A stretch of 64,000 bases of DNA from Rhynchopus sp. YZ270_cl-10 (Eukaryota > Euglenozoa > Diplonemea > Diplonemida > Diplonemidae): assembly GCA_964035575.1 (NCBI GenBank), contig OZ037919.1, positions 310,001 to 374,000 on the forward strand, read 5' to 3'. How positions within the stretch are numbered: the stretch's first letter is position 1; every line of letters starts with the position of its first letter. Both the position numbers and the translations under genes were made by a program. Shown here in pieces: positions 11,475-22,584 of the stretch. The notes under the pieces are model-generated. The model saw only the letters and a list, made by a program, of their open reading frames with translations, did no database searches and was not told the origin of the DNA.

Positions 11475-12476
11475 ATGGAGGATTTGGTAATGAGCGTCCG
11501 GGAGGTTTTAGTGGAATTGGAAACTGTTGAGGCTTGCACAGCTTTGAGCGATCTGTACACCTCCTGCGGGGGAGCTGGGGTGACTCCCGGGAAGCTGTTA
11601 CGAGGGGTTCATCGCTATGCGTCAGGGGCACCTGACGATTTGGTCTGCGCTTTGATGTCTAGCATCGAGGTGTTGCGGGGGTTTGCTGAGGAAAGGGTGG
11701 CGATGGGGAATGCCGACGCTGCAGCGGCCTTGGATAGTTTCAACACAACCCTCGCTGGGGGCCCGGTCTACAACAGGTTGCGGTCGATTGTGTACAAAGC
11801 GGAATTGCTTGCTGCGGCAGACCTATCTTCCTCTTCGGAGCAGATTTCTCTACTCGAATCGGTCCTCCACCCCTCTGCTCTCCAAGGCGCAACACCCTCC
11901 GCAATATCCGCTGCAGCAGATCTACATCGCATTGGCATTTCCGACCCTTCCCTTTCCCTAGAAGCATTGCTGGGGGAGTGTAAAAAGGGGATGGGATTAG
12001 AGGCATTTCACGATTCGTTGTTGCAGATTGTGAGGGGAGTGTTGAAGGTGGGTGGGGAAGTGGTCGAGGCACTGCATCCTTTGCAGTCTGCGTTGCGGAC
12101 AATGCGGGTACGTTTGCAGGGTGTGGCGGGGCGGGTTGAGGGGGTGGATATGCCACTGTGTTATCTAGGGAGGCGTGCGAGGGAGGTGGGGGTGTTGCGC
12201 AATGTGGCCCCGAGGTGGCAGGTGTGTTATGGGAGTGAGCGGATTGTGGAGATGGTGGCGGAGGCTCCGTGTGAGGCGCGTGGGCCGTCTCCAGCGTTCC
12301 CTCGAAGCCTCCGAGCTGCGAAACGAAAGCGAGCAGCAGAGCACCCCCCATTCCGTCCGGTGCTCCCCAAAAGGAGTCAAGCGTCCTTTGCATTTGACGC
12401 GGCGTTGGGGTTGACAGGGATGCAGTGTTCCGTGATGGAAGGGGCGTTGTGTGGTGGTGGTGGGGGTGGTGTATAA
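11475..12476 (+). CDS. unrecognised helical protein
   Basis: A single open exon encodes 333 residues, mostly Leu/Ala/Glu/Val-rich and predicted helical, with no TM segment or signal peptide. Near residues 275-305 it carries a basic Arg/Lys patch (AAKRKRAAEH), a possible nuclear signal. The C-terminus is seven Gly-Val-type residues from a GGT microsatellite. A pyrimidine-rich stretch ending CTGAAG lies 15 bases before the start. AATAAA follows shortly after the stop. I do not recognise the family. Confidence 0.65.
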   Translation: MEDLVMSVREVLVELETVEACTALSDLYTSCGGAGVTPGKLLRGVHRYASGAPDDLVCALMSSIEVLRGFAEERVAMGNADAAAALDSFNTTLAGGPVYNRLRSIVYKAELLAAADLSSSSEQISLLESVLHPSALQGATPSAISAAADLHRIGISDPSLSLEALLGECKKGMGLEAFHDSLLQIVRGVLKVGGEVVEALHPLQSALRTMRVRLQGVAGRVEGVDMPLCYLGRRAREVGVLRNVAPRWQVCYGSERIVEMVAEAPCEARGPSPAFPRSLRAAKRKRAAEHPPFRPVLPKRSQASFAFDAALGLTGMQCSVMEGALCGGGGGGV

Positions 12477-12770
12477 ATAGAAATAATAAAGGGGAATATT
12501 CATGGTAGACTTTATGCGTGTGGCACAACACTTTGGTCTCCAGGAAATGCATCTCTGCTGATGGCATGCCCTGTTTTTTTTTTTTTTTTTTTGCTAATTC
12601 ATGATCCCGATCAATTCTTAGTACCGAAGGGATTATACCTAGAACATTCATGTCATGGTCCGACTCTGTCCTGTAGATAAGGTTTTTTTGAATTTTTGAT
12701 TAGTTTCGTTATTTCCCCCCTCTTTGTAGTCAACATTTTTTAAGGAGGGGAATATAAAGACACAGCAAAT

Positions 12771-13544
12771 ATGGTACTGCAGACAGCCCAGATCCTTCTT
12801 GGGACCACCTGCGGGTTGGTGCAGGTGTGGGGCCAGTTCATGCTTGGAGTCTATGCGAGGGGGTCGTTCATTGTTGGGATGATCCTCAACTGTGTTGCGA
12901 TGCTGCTGTTCATCGGATGCTCGTTGGTTCTGGTCGACGCCCCGCTGAAGCCAGGGAAGGAGGCACGCAAGAACGCCTATCTCATGCTGCTTGCGTCCTT
13001 CGTTGGTGTGGTGCTCTCCTTCGTGGCGGTATGTCCTGCTCTTGTTTTTTTTACCCCTTTTTTTATATCCCAAGCGCAACACTCCGGAGTTCGATAACCC
13101 CACGGAGTGTCAGTGCCTGCGTCACAGAGGCGTTTGCACCTATCAACTTCACTTTATATTGTATTGGTATACTGCTACGAGAGGGCTTTGTATTTCAAGT
13201 CAACTTTTTCTCCAACGGGGCCCTGCATCTTAACCTCCAATGATGTGCCCCATTACGAGAGGAAGTATAGGGGGTATATCAGATGTATATCAGATGGTAA
13301 TCGAAATGGGTTTGTATTGGGTTTTGTTTTTTTTTGCTCAAGGAACTACCCCACAACACTGATTTTTTTTTTTTTTACGTATATTTACATCTTACAGGTG
13401 GTGCTTCTCGACGCTAGCTTCCCGCTTGTGGGTGCCGTCATCGTGACGTATACATTAGGGATGTTTGTGATGCTCCCTTCACCTGTGCTGGCTTCCTTCA
13501 AAAAGCACCTCGGGTCCTCTGCTCAAGACACATGGAGTGCCTGA
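12771..13544 (+). CDS. small four-TM protein, probable KRTCAP2-type OST subunit
   Basis: Exons 12771..13028 and 13398..13544 join in phase 0 to give 134 residues. Four hydrophobic helices lie near residues 5-25, 32-55, 69-90 and 94-113, with a short polar loop (APLKPGKEARKN) between helices 2 and 3 and a polar tail. Human KRTCAP2, an oligosaccharyltransferase subunit of the ER membrane, is 136 residues with the same spacing of helices and loop. The match is by pattern, not by invariant residues, so another small membrane family is possible. A TTTGTAG pyrimidine acceptor lies 41 bases before the start. The intron holds family G and D copies. Confidence 0.65.
13082..13215 (+). repeat. family G then family D repeats in an intron
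   Basis: A good family G copy (GAGTGTCAGTGCCTGCGTC, AGAGGCGTTTGCACCTATC, AACTTCACTTT) is followed directly by a D copy (CGAGAGGGCTTTGTATTTC, then AAGTCAAC and pyrimidines). Both are inside the intron of the KRTCAP2-like gene. Confidence 0.65.
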
Positions 13545-14378
13545 AGCTGTAGAAAAAGGTCTTCAAAAAAGGGTGCAGTATTTCATTGGGGAGGGGTGGG
13601 TTGGGTTGGGTTGGGTTGGGTTGGGGTGCAAGGGGCAGGATTGATTCTCTCAGATCAAAAGTGTTGGTTTGCTGCCTGGGAAGGGGTAGTTCAGATGGTC
13701 GGACTCTTTCTTAGATTCTTTGGGATGATGCGAAGACCAGGCTACACCCGTCTGAGGACTATGCCACGGAAGCAAAGCCATACCTGATCATCAAAACGCA
13801 TCCTTTCATACTTTAGAAACAAACAGAAATAAAAAAAGGGTCTTGATCCTAGCCCTTCGGGTGACATTATTTGTCTTTAGACCGAATTTTTGTTTTTTTG
13901 TCGATATTACAAAAAAAGCTGACATTATTTTTGTATGGGGCAATGATTATGTTCCTGCTCACAACCTCCCTTGTGGCAACCGTGTGCATGCCAATGAAGT
14001 GCTCTCTGGGGGTTCGATAACCCCGCATAGAACCAGAGCCTTTGCATTCGGTTGATGAACGGTGAGGCGTTTGCACTTTCAATTTCTCTTTATTGTGCTT
14101 CAACTGAAATCCGCAACCCTTTTTAAGGTGTCTCTGTCTTAGGTATTTGCACTGATATTATTGAACGGTGAGGCGTTTGCACTTTCAACTTTTCTTTTTG
14201 TGTGAAAACGCTTTCTTCCACTCCCCACCACCACAGTACACGAGGGGTAGGGAGGGGGGTTGTTTTTTAAAGGTGAATTGAAAGCCCCAAAGAAGCAGCG
14301 CCGAAGTTCTCTCTCCTTGCACGTACACACCATCACGAGCGTCCCCCTCCTCTCGACGTACACCGACCACACCCTCCG
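13545..14378. other. intergenic, no gene seen
   Basis: Includes five GGGTT units (13599-13625, telomere-like but short), one full-length family G copy (about 13945-14095), a partial one (14160-14200) and a CACCACCACAG acceptor-like site ending at 14236, 142 bases before the BBS5 start. Confidence 0.65.
13945..14095 (+). repeat. family G repeat, long form
   Basis: A copy of about 150 bp that matches 44945-45095 over its full length: CCTGCTCACAACCTCCC, GAAGTGCTCTCTGGGGGTTC, GATAACCCCGC, then GGTGAGGCGTTTGCACTTTC. The GGGGTTCGATAACCCC hairpin resembles a tRNA T-arm with one extra base. Confidence 0.7.
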
Positions 14379-15946
14379 ATGGAGGACAACTACATCTGGC
14401 AAGATCGGGAAATCCGATTTGATATCACCCCAAGGTATGATGTGACCCTCCCCCTCCAGATTTCTTGCGGTTCTCCCGTAATTTTTTCGTGGGTTCTACC
14501 AGGCACCCGGGTCAACATTAGCAGAAAAGCCTCGTTTTTGCATTGAAGTTCGGCATGATAACATAAAAGTTCTTCTTTTTTTTTTTGTGTTACAGACATT
14601 CTAGCAAACGTTGGTGGGGAATAAAATCCTGCCATTTTTTTTTTCTCCCCCACCAACCTTTTTACCAACATTTGTTGTAATACTTTCTACGACTCAAAAC
14701 ATTTTTTTCCCTCTCTTTTTACAGCGAATTTGAACTGCGCAAAGGAGAGTTCCGCATTGACAACATAGACAGCATTGAGGACACTAAAGGGAACAATGGG
14801 GAGAAGGGAAAGCTTACGGTTACGAACCTGCGTCTGATATGGTGCTGCACACGCAACTTCAGAATCAATCTGAGTATAGGATACAACTGCATCATCTCCA
14901 TCACTATCCACACTGCGAACAGCAGGATCCGCGGCCCGACACAGGCACTCTACGTGCTTACGAAGTTCAACAGCTCGAGGTTTGAGTTCATCTTCACAAA
15001 CCTTGTGAAGGGCAGTCCACGCCACTTCACCACCGTGCAGGCAGTGCACCGTGCATACGAGACCACAAAGCTCTATCGCGACCTCAAGCTCCGTGGCGCA
15101 ATCATCCGCGAAAAGGAGCTCCTGCTTCTCCCCTTAGAACAGGTCGTGACCAAGACCTCGGGGGTGTGGAACCTTTCGTCCGACCAAGGGAATTTGGGGA
15201 CGTTCTACATCAGCAACGTGCGGGTAGTGTGGTTTGCGAACCTGGCAGAGAACTTTAACGTGTCGATCCCGTTTTTGCAGATCAAGAGTGTGCGGATTCG
15301 CGACTCGAAGTTTGGGCCTGCCTTTGTCATTGAGACGTCCGCGCAGAGTGGTTCCTACGTGCTAGGGTTCCGTGTGGACCCTGCCGAGCGTCTGCAAGAA
15401 GTATACAAAGAGGTGTCGTCCCTACACAAAGTCTATTCCGTGTGCCCGCAGTTCGGTGTTGAGTACCAGATTGAAGAGCCAGCCCTCCCCATCGACCAGG
15501 TGGCAGAGACACAGGTGCAGGACGACGTGGAGATCATAGATGAAGGTGCCTCAGACGCCTTTGCAGCCTACTACGCAGATGGGGGGTCAAAAAATGCAGA
15601 TCGAAAGCCCGTCTTTGAACCATGTATGATTTTTTTTGCAATTATTGGTGTGGCTGAAAAGGGGGGTGCGAAAAAGTGCTATAAAAGTGCGATAAAGTGC
15701 TATTTTGGGGGCCTGGACAAATTATCTTAATCATTTTGTTGCGTTCTGGGGGGTGTAAAGTAATATTCCTCCCTAAGTGAAAGACCGTCTGAATGGTGCC
15801 TACACGAAATTATCAGATGGTCAACAAGACGCCCTGCAACACACCCCCACCACACCCCACCCCACACAGCCCTCGGCCTGGCAATCGAAAAGCTTAGAGA
15901 AGACGTTTCCATCGAGGCTCTGTGGAACTGCATATCATTTCAGTGA
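14379..15946 (+). CDS. BBS5: BBSome subunit BBS5
   Basis: Exons 14379..14434, 14725..15623 and 15870..15946 give 343 residues (human BBS5 has 341). BBS5 is the phosphoinositide-binding BBSome subunit with two PH-like domains, acting in ciliary membrane-protein traffic. Signature stretches are intact: [85 protein letters not shown], and the end [19 protein letters not shown]. The junctions restore codons exactly (AG/C in phase 2, T/CC in phase 1). Donors are GTATGA. The last intron contains TTGGTGTGGCTGAAAAG, which matches the end of the TIR element at 48009-48727. Confidence 0.97.
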
Positions 15947-16139
15947 ACGCCTCTTGAAGGAGGAGGGAGGGTTATGAGCTGGACGGAGGCCATCCCTCTT
16001 TTTTTTTTTTTTAATTTAAATTGACCATACTCTTACCTCCACACACACATACCCCCCAAGGGGACGAAGCACGGTGAGGCTGCAGTTGCTTTCCGTTTTT
16101 CTTTGTCACATTTCCCCTCTCTGGTAAGAAGTTCACCTT

Positions 16140-16195
16140 TTTTAGGTACACTGTGTCACGAAAGGGCTTTGTATTTTCAAGACACACCTTTTTTG
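16140..16195 (+). repeat. family D repeat
   Basis: GGTACACTGTGTCACGAAAG then GGCTTTGTATTTTCAAGACA and a pyrimidine-rich tail. It is intergenic downstream of BBS5. Confidence 0.55.
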
Positions 16196-16643
16196 AGTTC
16201 ACCCCACCCCTCTTTTCTACTGTCTTATTTACCCCCCCCCTTCGATATTCTCAGGAACGCTTTTAACAGTAACACACATAAACATAACCGGGTGGGGTGG
16301 GGGGGAAGGGACGGTAAGGGTGGGAAGGAGGGTGGACATATATCACCGAAAAAAAGCGGTACGGGGGTGAAGGCAGCTAACAAAAGGGTGTGTATGCTGA
16401 AACTAAAAAAAAAAATAGCTATATTTTCCGGAAAACTGAAATAATTCACCCAAAAAGAAAGCAAAAGAACGCACATTGTGTGGTTTTTTTTTTTTATACT
16501 TCTTTTCCGTCACCTTTGGTGCAACGGCGATACCTTATCCCTGAGACGTTTTGGTACTGGCAACTCCATCTTCCTTCTCCCGCCAGCATGTGTGTGAGGG
16601 CGGCGCGTTGCTGTGTTCAAAGCATATTAAGGGGGGTGTTTAT

Positions 16644-16690
16644 AAAGGTGACCAAGCACTGCGAGGTTTAGGTTCATCTTATAAACTTTT
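16644..16690 (+). repeat. family H hairpin repeat
   Basis: AAGGTGACCAAGC, loop ACTGCGAG, then GTTTAGGTTCATCTTATAAA with a pyrimidine tail. It lies 130 bp left of a transposon insertion that separates it from the gene at 18602. Confidence 0.65.
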
Positions 16691-16821
16691 CATTTTTTTT
16701 TTGCGAGGCTCGTTCAATCTTTCAAAATTTTCTGTTTAACACACCCCGTACCCCCCTAAGAAACCTACACAAAAAAAAGCAAAATCACCCACTTTTCCTT
16801 CCCCCCCCCCCCCCCCCCCTA

Positions 16822-18395
16822 GGGGCCGCAGTCCCCTAAGGAAATTATGTAACAATAATTATTTCGTCATTTTTTGGGCATCTAGTGGGCACCTCAGGGT
16901 GTGTCTGACACCCAAAATAGGTTTCCGGGGCAGTGTGACCCAGAATTTCATGGTTTGGCACCTCAGAAAGTGAAAAAAGTGTGAAAAAATAGGATTTTCA
17001 GCCTTTTTGGCCATTTGGGGCAAAATGGCCAATTTTGGCACATTTTTTGCTTTGTGGGGGTATTTGGGGCTATTTCACCCCCAAAACCACTCAGAACATA
17101 TTCTAGGCACCTATTTTCAACCACAATTACCCATACAGGGGGGTATTCCGCTCAAGAAATGGTTTTGTTGGGGGTTTTTCCAGCAAATTTTCACTAAGTT
17201 TCACTAAGTTTTGCTAAGTTTCACTAAGTTTTACTAAGTTTCACTAAGTTTTGGTCAAAAAAAATGCAAAAAAAATGCAAAAAACACGAAAAATTGCACA
17301 AAAAATGGGAGGAACCGAACAAATATGTATGGTATGGCAAAAATGTGTCCTTTTTTTTGGGTGACTGATTACCAGAAACACAAAAAAAATGGAAAATAAA
17401 GCACAAAACGGCCATTTGGGCCATTTTGGGACAAATGACCATTTTTGACCAAATTTTCAAAAAAATTGTAAAATTTCGACATCATGACAGCTGCTTGGAC
17501 ACAAAACTACCCCAGGGATGTCCCGTGAGTCTATTCCGACCTGTTTTGGACACTTTAGGTACTTTTTTTGGCCGCTTTTTGGTGTTTTGAGGTCAAAATG
17601 ACCCCTGTCTACCCCCTGTCCAGGGGTCATATTCGACTCAATATTTCAAACCAAGATCGGTTCGGGGGGCCCAAAAGGGTGCAGCTCGTCGAAATCAGGC
17701 CCACAGGACCCCTAGGAGTACGATTTCCACAGGAGAGTGACCCCAAGAGGCCTCTGGCGGCCCTAATTTGGCATTTTTTAGCCCAAAAACCGCCCCTACC
17801 CCCCTCTCTGGGGGGGAGGGCAATTTTTCACTCATTTTCCCCATTTCTAGTGCTTCTGAGTCCTCCAAAGGGTAAAAAAACGGTTCCGTTGGGTCCGCAG
17901 ACCATTTTTTGGGGGGGGGGTATGTACCAAAATTTGCACCATACCCTACTTTATGTGATGGCCAGGGGAAAAATCCTGGCCTTGGACAGGGGGTAGACAG
18001 GGGGTGGACAGGGGGTCATTTTGACCAAATTTTGGCCAAATTCACCAAAGAAAAGGCGTAAAAATGTGAAAAACAGGCGAGAATGGACTCCAAGCACGTT
18101 TTTGGGGCAAAATAGGTCTCAAATGACTCTCTGAAACATCGAATTTGGTGTTTTTTTCATGTTTTTTCATGAAAAATCGGGGTTTTGGCCGAAATGGCCA
18201 AAACCCCCAAAAAGCCAGTTTTTTGCTATTTTTTCCCATTTTTTCACATTCTGGAGTCGAATTTTCACCCAATTTTGCCTCACAGGGTGTTTCTGACCTA
18301 TTCTGGGGTGGTTCTCTGCAGGTTGTGGCCACTATACGCCAAAAAGTGGCAAAATGAATTATTGTTACATAATTTCCTTAGGGGACTGCGGCCCC
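16822..18395. mobile_element. 1.57-kb TA-flanked TIR element inserted in a poly-C run
   Basis: Perfect 39-base TIRs begin GGGGCCGCAGTCCCCTAAGG. TA occurs on each side (16820-16821 and 18396-18397), and outside that are poly-C runs on the same strand, so the target was a C-rich tract. The interior has CACTAAGTTT tandem units (17185-17255), AATGGCCATTTT-type inverted repeats and GACAGGGGGTAGACAGGGGG blocks in both orientations. The longest open frame (17568-17996) shows no protein-like pattern, so the element looks non-autonomous. Confidence 0.85.
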
Positions 18396-18601
18396 TACCC
18401 CCCCCCCCCCCCCCCCCCTCCGTTGCTAGGCACCCAAAAAATTCACCGTGTACCACAACCAGGTCCACACCACCACCACCACCACCCTCACCCCCTCAGG
18501 GTTGTCCGCTGTGTGAGCTCCACTCCCCCACACTTTGGGGTATATTCCCGCTCGATTATATCTGGACATTGATTATATAAGAATACAACTACACAACACC
18601 C

Positions 18602-20134
18602 ATGCCTGGCCCCGACGAAGAGCTTGAGGAGGAGTACGTCGCCGTACGCAACTCACTTCTGCACTCCGTCCCTACCCTCTCCCGCTTCGAGGCACATACC
18701 TTACAGGCGCAGCGGCAAGGAAGCGGGGTATCCGGGGGGTCGCTTGGGTCCCGCCACTCTGATGCGTCTGATGCTGGGATACGACGGTCGAAGGGGAGGG
18801 CGGATGGCACCAAAATGGAGGGCATGGCGGGGTTTAAATTGGCAGGATTGCAGGCAATCGCGGCGAATCGCATGCAAAACCCACACTACCAACGCGGGGT
18901 GGGCCTCTTTGATGATGACCAAGACGACGAAAGCCTCGACGGCGGTGACGATGATTCTGAAGAAGCTATAGAATCCTTTGACACATGGCTCTACCGTTGG
19001 GCTACAGAATGGCCGGTTTATGACCACGGTGCGTACTCTGCCTTGGCAAGAATTGCAATGCAATATTTAGGCCAAAGAACCGACCCCGCCGACCTCATGA
19101 AAGATAGGCATTCTGAAACCGCGCAGACCCAGGAATACATTTTGGACACAGACCGTATTATGTCGGGAACCTACATCAGAGAAATCCTTCATGGAAAAGA
19201 CGGCGAAAAGGTGTCAAATCCTGCGGAACGAATGCGTTTCGCACTTCCCCGCTTTTTAACAGAAAAGCAGGCCCTAAAGTACACTAGCATGGTTCAAACC
19301 GATGAGATCGCGTTGGGGCAGGATATTGAGTTTTTTGGTGCAGAAGGGTCTGTGAATATGAAGCCTGGGAGGATGACTTCACCGTACCACGATATGTTTG
19401 AACTGCGTACACGGGAATTTCTTTGGAAGCGTCTTCGTGTAGAGCAGCGTGGGTCTGCGCTGTCGTGTTGGGTTTTGATCGCGTTGAGTGTGCTTTCCGC
19501 TGTGGAGTCGGTGGTGATATTGGCGTTGGTAGGGCTTGAGGCTCGCACGGCGGGGACCGTCCATGTGTTCAACGGATTGGTTTCGGCTATTGTGATGTTT
19601 ATTTTTGGTTGCGTCGGTGTGTTCAGCGCGCTCTCCTTCCACGAGTCGTTGCTGCGCTTTACTATGACCGGGGCATTGTGGACGCTCTCGGTGCTTACCC
19701 CATTCCTCTTCTCAACCTCTTTCGATCTCCACGAACAACACCAAGAATGCACCCCATCAGAGGCCAACCATGTGTCCGGTTTAGGCTGCAAAACGGAGCT
19801 GCAAAGAGGTACCACGTTGGTAGTGTTTATCACCCTCGCGATTATCGGGTGTTTTTGCATTTCGTATACATGCTCTCTGGTGATTGATTCTATCAACGAT
19901 ACAACAAGGTTGACAGACAGTCTTCTTGTGCTTCGTTTCTTTAATTATCGTCATAATTTGCTGCGGAACCGATTAGACGATAAGTTTGGAGTTCAAAAGT
20001 TTGGGAGGGGTGGGATATTCAGGACATATCACAATATAAGTCCCGCATATGCGTCGGGGAAAGGGTTGAGCATGGAGGACACTAAACTCGGCGCTGTGGA
20101 TGAAACAGTAGACGAACCGATCGTCGGGCGCTAG
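18602..20134 (+). CDS. four-TM membrane protein, paralogue A
   Basis: A single exon encodes 510 residues. An acidic, Ser/Gly-rich cytosolic-type N-terminal region (1-285) is followed by hydrophobic helices near 288-311, 324-346, 350-373 and 403-427, and a soluble tail of about 80 residues. The loop between helices 3 and 4 has EQHQECTPSEANHVSGLGCK, with two Cys that could form a disulphide. It aligns over the last two helices and tail with the protein at 23643-25383 (EQDRQCTP...SCTP, then SLVIDSINDTTRLTDSLLVL against HTMTLIDGLSDREAVIQEVR). The layout recalls tetraspan proteins, but I do not recognise the family. The start follows the CCCTCAG site. Confidence 0.8.
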   Translation: MPGPDEELEEEYVAVRNSLLHSVPTLSRFEAHTLQAQRQGSGVSGGSLGSRHSDASDAGIRRSKGRADGTKMEGMAGFKLAGLQAIAANRMQNPHYQRGVGLFDDDQDDESLDGGDDDSEEAIESFDTWLYRWATEWPVYDHGAYSALARIAMQYLGQRTDPADLMKDRHSETAQTQEYILDTDRIMSGTYIREILHGKDGEKVSNPAERMRFALPRFLTEKQALKYTSMVQTDEIALGQDIEFFGAEGSVNMKPGRMTSPYHDMFELRTREFLWKRLRVEQRGSALSCWVLIALSVLSAVESVVILALVGLEARTAGTVHVFNGLVSAIVMFIFGCVGVFSALSFHESLLRFTMTGALWTLSVLTPFLFSTSFDLHEQHQECTPSEANHVSGLGCKTELQRGTTLVVFITLAIIGCFCISYTCSLVIDSINDTTRLTDSLLVLRFFNYRHNLLRNRLDDKFGVQKFGRGGIFRTYHNISPAYASGKGLSMEDTKLGAVDETVDEPIVGR

Positions 20135-20734
20135 ATCTGATCAAAGCAATGAGCGAGAGTGCTCAAAATAATTCTCTTTTTTTGGGGGGTCATAAAAATG
20201 GTTGGCAAAAAACAGCGATGAGTGGATTTGAAGCTAGTGGGGTTATTGGGGAGTGCATGGCGGGCTCGTCAGGGGGACTACTCGAACCGTATTCGTAAAA
20301 AAGTTTGACCGTAAAAAGGGTCGAACTTCCAGAAAAAATTTTGAAAAGGTCGAACATTATGGGGTGTCCCGGCGGTACCACACTAACACCCACTTACGCA
20401 CACTTTCACCCACTTTCACCCCATTTCACCGAATTACACCCACTTTCACCCCATTACACCCCATTACACCCACTTACACCCACTTACACCCCATTACACA
20501 TGAATTACAACGCCTTGGTGTTTTGGTCTTTACTAAAGGGATGTGCGGACGACACCAAAAAAATTGAATTTTTTTGCGATATTTGGTGCTCCAAAAATTT
20601 GCCGGAACCGAAAATCGTGTAGTTTGGGGGTATTGAGGCCAGAAAAAATTTGTGTGAATACATGAAAATATTCCTGATAGGGTGGCATTCGGCCAAAACA
20701 TCAGCTGTTTTGGTCATTTTTGCCTTGTACAGTG

Positions 20735-21482
20735 CTGTGTACTGTGTACTGTGTACTGTGTACTGTGTACTGTGTACTGTGTACTGTGTACTGTGTACTG
20801 TGTACTGTGTACTGTGTACTGTGTACTGTGTACTGTGTACTGTGTACTGTGTACTGTGTACTGTGTACTGTGTACTGTGTACTGTGTACTGTGTACTGTG
20901 TACTGTGTACTGTGTACTGTGTACTGTGTACTGTGTACTGTGTACTGTGTACTGTGTACTGTGTACTGTGTACTGTGTACTGTGTACTGTGTACTGTGTA
21001 CTGTGTACTGTGTACTGTGTACTGTGTACTGTGTACTGTGTACTGTGTACTGTGTACTGTGTACTGTGTACTGTGTACTGTGTACTGTGTACTGTGTACT
21101 GTGTACTGTGTACTGTGTACTGTGTACTGTGTACTGTGTACTGTGTACTGTGTACTGTGTACTGTGTACTGTGTACTGTGTACTGTGTACTGTGTACTGT
21201 GTACTGTGTACTGTGTACTGTGTACTGTGTACTGTGTACTGTGTACTGTGTACTGTGTACTGTGTACTGTGTACTGTGTACTGTGTACTGTGTACTGTGT
21301 ACTGTGTACTGTGTACTGTGTACTGTGTACTGTGTACTGTGTACTGTGTACTGTGTACTGTGTACTGTGTACTGTGTACTGTGTACTGTGTACTGTGTAC
21401 TGTGTACTGTGTACTGTGTACTGTGTACTGTGTACTGTGTACTGTGTACTGTGTACTGTGTACTGTGTACTGTGTACTGTGT
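20735..21482. repeat. minisatellite, unit GTGTACT, about 107 copies
   Basis: A near-perfect 748-bp array. Because the 7-base unit lacks stops in any frame, it creates long open frames of YCVLCTV or STQYTVH repeats that are not genes. Confidence 0.97.
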
Positions 21483-21645
21483 AGAAACACGGTAGAAACA
21501 CGGTAGAAACACGGTAGAAACACGGTAGAAACACGGTAGAAACACGGTAGAAACACGGTAGAAACACGGTAGAAACACGGTAGAAACACGGTAGAAACAC
21601 GGTAGAAACACGGTAGAAACACGGTAGAAACACGGTAGAAACATG
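21481..21645. repeat. minisatellite, unit GTAGAAACACG, about 14 copies
   Basis: A homogeneous 11-bp array abutting the GTGTACT array with no spacer. Confidence 0.95.
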
Positions 21646-22009
21646 GGGAATTGGTTATGTAGCCACGCCAGTAAAAATTTAACACCGATGGCACTGTACG
21701 CATAAGTGCATAGAAAAAATCGTAAACAACGTGTAATCTGTGGTGGTCAAAAGTGCAAAATTCCTTCGGCAATGGTCAGCCAGGCAAATTTTTTTTTGCT
21801 CCACTCGCCAAAAATTTTTTTGTCACCTTTTTTGGACTTTTCGTGTCGAAAAAACGGGGGGAAAACGCAAAAAAAGCAAAAAGTTTAAATTCCCTCCATT
21901 ACACTCCATTACACCCCATTACGCCCCATTACACCCCATTACACCTGAATTACGCCGTGCCCGGGACACCCCACATTAGTACGGTCGATACTTTGTACTA
22001 CTACTGGTA

Positions 22010-22110
22010 CAAATGATCTAGTGTTTTACGACTAGTTTTACGATATCATGGATAGAGTTAGCAACTAGTCGTGACTAGTAGTTCCACTAGTAGCCCTCTC
22101 TGACTAGTCC
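22010..22110. repeat. ACTAGT-rich segment
   Basis: Shares CTAGTGTTTTACGACT and several ACTAGT sites with 37640-37735. It may be part of a diverged element. Confidence 0.4.
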
Positions 22111-22239
22111 GCAGTGTGTGTGTGTGGGAAAAGGGGATGGGGGATTGCCTGCCTTGCCTTGGCAGGGTGACAAACGTTTGTATGGTTCTGGTTTGTTCTT
22201 CGATTTGTGTTCTTTTTTTTTCAACCTCTCTTTTTATTT

Positions 22240-22345
22240 TGGCTGGCATCGCACAGAGGGTCAGTCAGAGGTGTGCCTGCATCAACAACTATTCTTTCCA
22301 AAAGGCGACTAAAGCACGAGAGGCTTAGGATCACCTCATAAACTG
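22240..22345 (+). repeat. family G variant directly followed by family H
   Basis: GGCTGGCATCGCACAGAGGG, GTCAGTCAGAGGTGTGCCTG, CATCAACAACTATTCTTTCC, then at once AAAGGCGACTAAAGC and its pairing arm GCTTAGGATCACCT. Confidence 0.6.
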
Positions 22346-22584
22346 TTCTCATTCTTTCATGTCCAGTTTGTAAAGGAAGTATTGTGTGATGCATTTTTCC
22401 CCATCTAAGTTTTGTTGTGTTTTTTTGTTTTTCGGTAAGGCGCTTCGCACTTTCAACCTTCTTCTTTTTTTTGAAAAAAACTGTTTTTTGAATCTTTTTA
22501 AAAGGTAACTCAGCACTAAGACCTTTAGATGCATCTTTCCCGTTTTTCTTTTAGTAGTAGTGCAGATGTATACGAAATGGATGT

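Larger units (their letters stand above)
15947..18601. other. intergenic, no gene seen
   Basis: Contains a family D copy (16140-16195), a family H hairpin (16644-16690) and the 1.57-kb TA-flanked element 16822-18395. After the element, a CCCCCTCAG acceptor-like site ends at 18499, 102 bases before the next start codon. Confidence 0.7.
20360..21973. mobile_element. TIR element carrying two minisatellites
   Basis: The ends are TGGGGTGTCCCGG and its complement, flanked by the 5-bp direct repeat CATTA (20355-20359 and 21974-21978). Just inside each end are ATTACACCCC-type tandem units leading to CATGAATTAC or CCTGAATTAC. The centre is the 7-bp and 11-bp minisatellites. No transposase is present. 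Confidence 0.7.

Noticed and set aside
11740-12651. 303-residue minus-strand frame
   Set aside because: It is a shadow of the + strand gene 11475-12476: Pro/His-rich with low-complexity ends. The + frame has better composition and an upstream acceptor-like site.
13599-13625. Telomere-like GGGTT repeats
   Set aside because: Only five units lie between ordinary genes; most likely a chance microsatellite.
17568-17996. 142-residue frame inside the TA-flanked element
   Set aside because: No transposase motif (no DDE/D pattern or helix-turn-helix); composition follows the local repeats.
20735-21645. Possible CRISPR array
   Set aside because: Units are 7 and 11 bp with no unique spacers and no cas genes. 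These are eukaryotic minisatellites.
20505-21772. Long open frames on both strands encoding YCVLCTV or STQYTVH repeats
   Set aside because: They come entirely from the 7-bp GTGTACT array, whose unit has no stop in any phase. The same holds for frames over 48064-48675 and 52806-53537.
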